DNA from: Flavipsychrobacter sp.
Lineage (GTDB): Bacteria; Bacteroidota; Bacteroidia; Chitinophagales; Chitinophagaceae
Length of the DNA stretch: 36,921 nt
Direction: 5' to 3'
Assembly: GCA_016786665.1 (NCBI GenBank)
Contig: JAEUVZ010000036.1
Span: forward strand, 1 to 36,921
The notes beneath the pieces are model-generated. The model searched no databases. It had not been told where the DNA came from and saw nothing but the letters and a program-made list of their open reading frames with translations. The position numbers were made by a program, and so were the translations under genes. Below are positions 34,612 to 36,921 of the stretch, in pieces (within the stretch, counting starts at the first letter, position 1; each line of letters starts with the position of its first letter).

Positions 34612-36582
34612 ATGTCATCTAACCACAACAAAGTATCTCTTGCAGGCCTCTTAATAGCCCTGGGCATTATATATGGCGATATAGGAACCTCGCCGCTGTA
34701 TGTGCTGAATGCTACTATCAAGAACAAGGTAATAGTGGAAGACCTGGTAGTAGGGGTGCTCTCGCTCATTATATGGACCCTCACGCTGCAAACCACCATC
34801 AAGTACGTGATACTGACACTGCGTGCCGATAACAAAGGCGAGGGAGGTATATTCTCCCTGTTCGCGCTGGTACGGCGGCGCAAGAAGTGGCTGATAGTAC
34901 CGGCGATGATAGGCGGCGCGGCCCTGCTGGCCGATGGCATGATAACACCCGCCATATCGGTTACCTCCGCTATAGAGGGGCTGAAGCAGGTACCGGCTAT
35001 TTCCTCCATCAGCCAGGATACCATTGTGTACATAGTGCTCGGTATACTTACCGTACTGTTCTTCCTGCAGCAGTTTGGCAGTGCGTTCATCGGGCGTTTT
35101 TTCGGGCCGGTAATGCTGGTTTGGTTTGGTATGCTGGCGGTACTGGGTATCCTTCACCTGGCCGACGACCTGGCGGTTTTCAAGGCCTTCAATCCATACT
35201 ATGGCATCAAGCTGCTTATCGCTTATCCCAAAGGTTTCTACATACTGGGTGGGGTGTTCCTGTGTACTACCGGTGCGGAGGCGCTCTATTCCGACCTGGG
35301 CCACTGCGGCAAGTGGAACATACGCTACTCCTGGATATTCGTAAAGGCCTGCCTGGTGCTCAACTACCTGGGGCAGGGTGCCTGGCTGCTGCACGAGCAC
35401 GGTGGCAGGCAGGTATCGGAAGAGATGATTGCCCGCGGGTTTAATCCCTTCTACGGGGTAATGCCCCCGTGGTTCCTTACCGTAGGTATAGGCGTAGCTA
35501 CGGCGGCGGCCATCATCGCCAGCCAGGCGCTCATATCGGGGTCGTTCACACTCATCAGCGAGGCGATGCGGCTGAACCTGTGGCCTAAGTTCAAGATCAA
35601 CTACCCCACGGAAGCCCGTGGCCAGATATACATACCCGCCATCAACCTGCTGCTGTTCATCGGCTGCGCCGGGGTGGTGCTGCACTTTGAGGAGGCTGCC
35701 GCTATGGAAGCCGCCTACGGATTGGCCATCACCATGTGTATGATAGCCACATCGCTGCTGTTTGCCAACTACCTGGTATTGCTGCGCAAGCCTTCGGTGC
35801 TCATCTACCTGTACCTGGCGGTGTACCTGACCATTGAAGTGGCTTTCCTTATTGCCAATATGGACAAGTTCCCGCATGGCGGCTACGTAACGCTGGTAAT
35901 AGGCGGCGGACTCTTCTTCGTGATGTATGTGTGGTTCAAGGCCCGGAAGATAAAGAACAGGTATGTAGAGTTTGTAAAGCTGGAGCACTATATACCCCGG
36001 CTAAAGGCCCTGAGCAACGACTTGTCGCTCCCCAAGTATGCTACTCACCTGGTGTACCTCACCAGCGCCGATAACCCCAGGGAAATAGAACACAAAATTA
36101 TTTACTCGCTGCTGAACAAGAAACCAAAACGCGCGGATATATACTGGTTCATACACGTGCATACACTGGATGAGCCGTACACCTGCGAGTACGATGTGGA
36201 CCATATAGTAGCCGATGACATTATCCGCGTAGAGTTCCGCCTCGGGTTCCGGGTGCAGCCGCGCATCAACCTGCTGTTTAAAAAGGTGGTAGAAGACCTG
36301 GTAGCCAACAACGAAGTAGACATAGCCCAGCTCCACTGCAGCTCAGCCGGCACTGCTTACGGAGACTTTTCGTTTGTGGTTATGGAAAAGTACCTCAGCC
36401 AGGATAATGAGCTGCCCTTCTGGGAGCAGATAGTAATGAAGGCGCACTTTATGATAAAAGACGTAAGCCTCTCTGAAGAAAAAGCCTTCGGGCTCGATAC
36501 CAGCAATGTGGTGGTGGAAAAATTCCCGCTGGTAGTTTCTAACGTATCCAACCTCCATCTGAAACGGGTTAAGAAAAACTAA
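34612..36582 (+). CDS. kup: Potassium uptake permease Kup
   Basis: 656 residues. Kup/HAK/KT transporters import K+ with protons across the inner membrane. The N-terminus carries the family signature IIYGDIGTSPLYV, with ADNKGEGGIFSLFAL near residue 75 and twelve membrane helices to about residue 445. The last 200 residues form the soluble C-terminal domain. Start ATG at 34612 lies 4 bp after the regulator gene, so it is the third gene of a sensor-regulator-transporter operon. It is followed after 7 bp by the porin-like gene. Regulation by the adjacent two-component pair is inferred from position. Confidence 0.95.
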   Translation: MSSNHNKVSLAGLLIALGIIYGDIGTSPLYVLNATIKNKVIVEDLVVGVLSLIIWTLTLQTTIKYVILTLRADNKGEGGIFSLFALVRRRKKWLIVPAMIGGAALLADGMITPAISVTSAIEGLKQVPAISSISQDTIVYIVLGILTVLFFLQQFGSAFIGRFFGPVMLVWFGMLAVLGILHLADDLAVFKAFNPYYGIKLLIAYPKGFYILGGVFLCTTGAEALYSDLGHCGKWNIRYSWIFVKACLVLNYLGQGAWLLHEHGGRQVSEEMIARGFNPFYGVMPPWFLTVGIGVATAAAIIASQALISGSFTLISEAMRLNLWPKFKINYPTEARGQIYIPAINLLLFIGCAGVVLHFEEAAAMEAAYGLAITMCMIATSLLFANYLVLLRKPSVLIYLYLAVYLTIEVAFLIANMDKFPHGGYVTLVIGGGLFFVMYVWFKARKIKNRYVEFVKLEHYIPRLKALSNDLSLPKYATHLVYLTSADNPREIEHKIIYSLLNKKPKRADIYWFIHVHTLDEPYTCEYDVDHIVADDIIRVEFRLGFRVQPRINLLFKKVVEDLVANNEVDIAQLHCSSAGTAYGDFSFVVMEKYLSQDNELPFWEQIVMKAHFMIKDVSLSEEKAFGLDTSNVVVEKFPLVVSNVSNLHLKRVKKN

Positions 36583-36589
36583 ATAGTAT

Positions 36590-36921
36590 ATGAAACAGTT
36601 GCTGTTTTTAAGCCTGGCACTCCAGGCAATGACCTCCTATGCCCAGGACTCAGCCCGGGTTCCCTTTGAAGGGATGGACATGACCTGGCAGAACGGCACC
36701 GACCGCCGGCAGGCGCCGGTGCTGCAAACAAAGTACTTTACCGGTAGCGTACTGCTGGACGTGAACTACAATTATTCCTTCAATCGCCCGGTAGATAATA
36801 CCGTAGTGGGTTCTACAGCCATGGCCCGCACCAACGAAGTGCAGTTGTCTTCCGCCAACATTGGGGGCGAATTTTATTACGAGGGCGCACGGGCCAAGTT
36901 AATGACACAATTCGGTACCCG
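36590..36921 (+). CDS. Outer-membrane beta-barrel (Kdp-associated porin family), 3'-truncated by window edge
   Basis: 110 codons are visible from ATG at 36590 before the right edge. Signal peptide MKQLLFLSLALQAMTSYAQ. The mature part begins with MTWQNGTDRRQAP and continues with barrel-like strands (YFTGSVLLDVNYNYSF, NTVVGSTAMARTNEVQLSSA, NIGGEFYYEGARAKLMTQFG). This resembles, from memory, the porin that often accompanies kdpABC and kdpD in this phylum. Immediate spacing after kup (7 bp) places it in the potassium operon. It probably lets K+ or small solutes across the outer membrane. kdpFABC or the missing KdpD N-terminal part could follow beyond the edge. Confidence 0.75.
   Translation, partial: MKQLLFLSLALQAMTSYAQDSARVPFEGMDMTWQNGTDRRQAPVLQTKYFTGSVLLDVNYNYSFNRPVDNTVVGSTAMARTNEVQLSSANIGGEFYYEGARAKLMTQFGT

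Overview
The window looks like a chromosomal segment of a Bacteroidota bacterium, most likely of the Chitinophagales/Chitinophagaceae type. The reasons are type IX secretion (Por) C-terminal sorting domains, a textbook Bacteroidota promoter (TTTG-N19-TAnnTTTG) before an OmpA-family gene, a 257-residue AMP nucleosidase, an oversized divergent PurF, and families typical of the phylum (stand-alone HsdR N-terminal domain protein, Kdp-linked porin, YD-like secreted proteins). This placement rests on features seen in the sequence and on family knowledge; no database search was run.

Layout. 1-3864 (minus): a sialidase-fold secreted protein cut by the left edge, a YD/RHS-like secreted protein and a multi-pass GT-C-like membrane protein. 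3865-4348: a non-coding gap holding a tandem series of TTACAG/TTACAT-like units at about 10.6-bp spacing. 4349-5266 (plus): a second YD-like secreted protein, followed by a repeat-rich gap. 5665-8236 (minus): purF-like and a LysE-family exporter, overlapping by 8 bp. 8680-11303: tsaE and, divergently, a copper-type P1B ATPase. 11393-14341 (plus): a lipoprotein resembling a free-standing metalloprotease propeptide, then the metalloprotease itself with a T9SS tail. 14429-17484 (minus): uvrA followed by an Imm27-like small gene with a 4-bp ATGA overlap. 17707-18669 (minus): long-chain polyprenyl diphosphate synthase. 18884-20602 (plus): a probably very highly expressed OmpA-family protein between a consensus promoter and a perfect 34-nt palindromic terminator. 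20826-21668 (minus): BadF/GlcNAc-kinase-like protein. 21821-23464 (plus): CtpA-type S41 protease, whose 3' end overlaps a convergent stand-alone HsdR_N nuclease-like gene. 24026-26486 (plus): AMP nucleosidase and a two-domain Dpp/Opp-type ABC ATPase. 26706-27638 (minus): third YD-like protein. 27874-31200 (minus): secA. 31466-32742 (plus): a three-repeat secreted protein and an EGF-like lipoprotein. 32852-36921 (plus): KdpD-like kinase, KdpE-like regulator, Kup potassium transporter and the start of a Kdp-associated porin.

Most of the window is housekeeping (uvrA, secA, tsaE, prenyl synthase, AMP nucleosidase, purF) interleaved with cell-envelope and secreted proteins. The points most worth attention are the helically phased repeat at about 4001-4123, the propeptide-like lipoprotein paired with its metalloprotease, the immunity-like gene coupled to uvrA, the trio of YD-like secreted paralogs, and the potassium module in which a shortened Kdp-type two-component system sits directly on kup. 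No tRNA, rRNA, CRISPR array, insertion sequence or phage gene was recognised.
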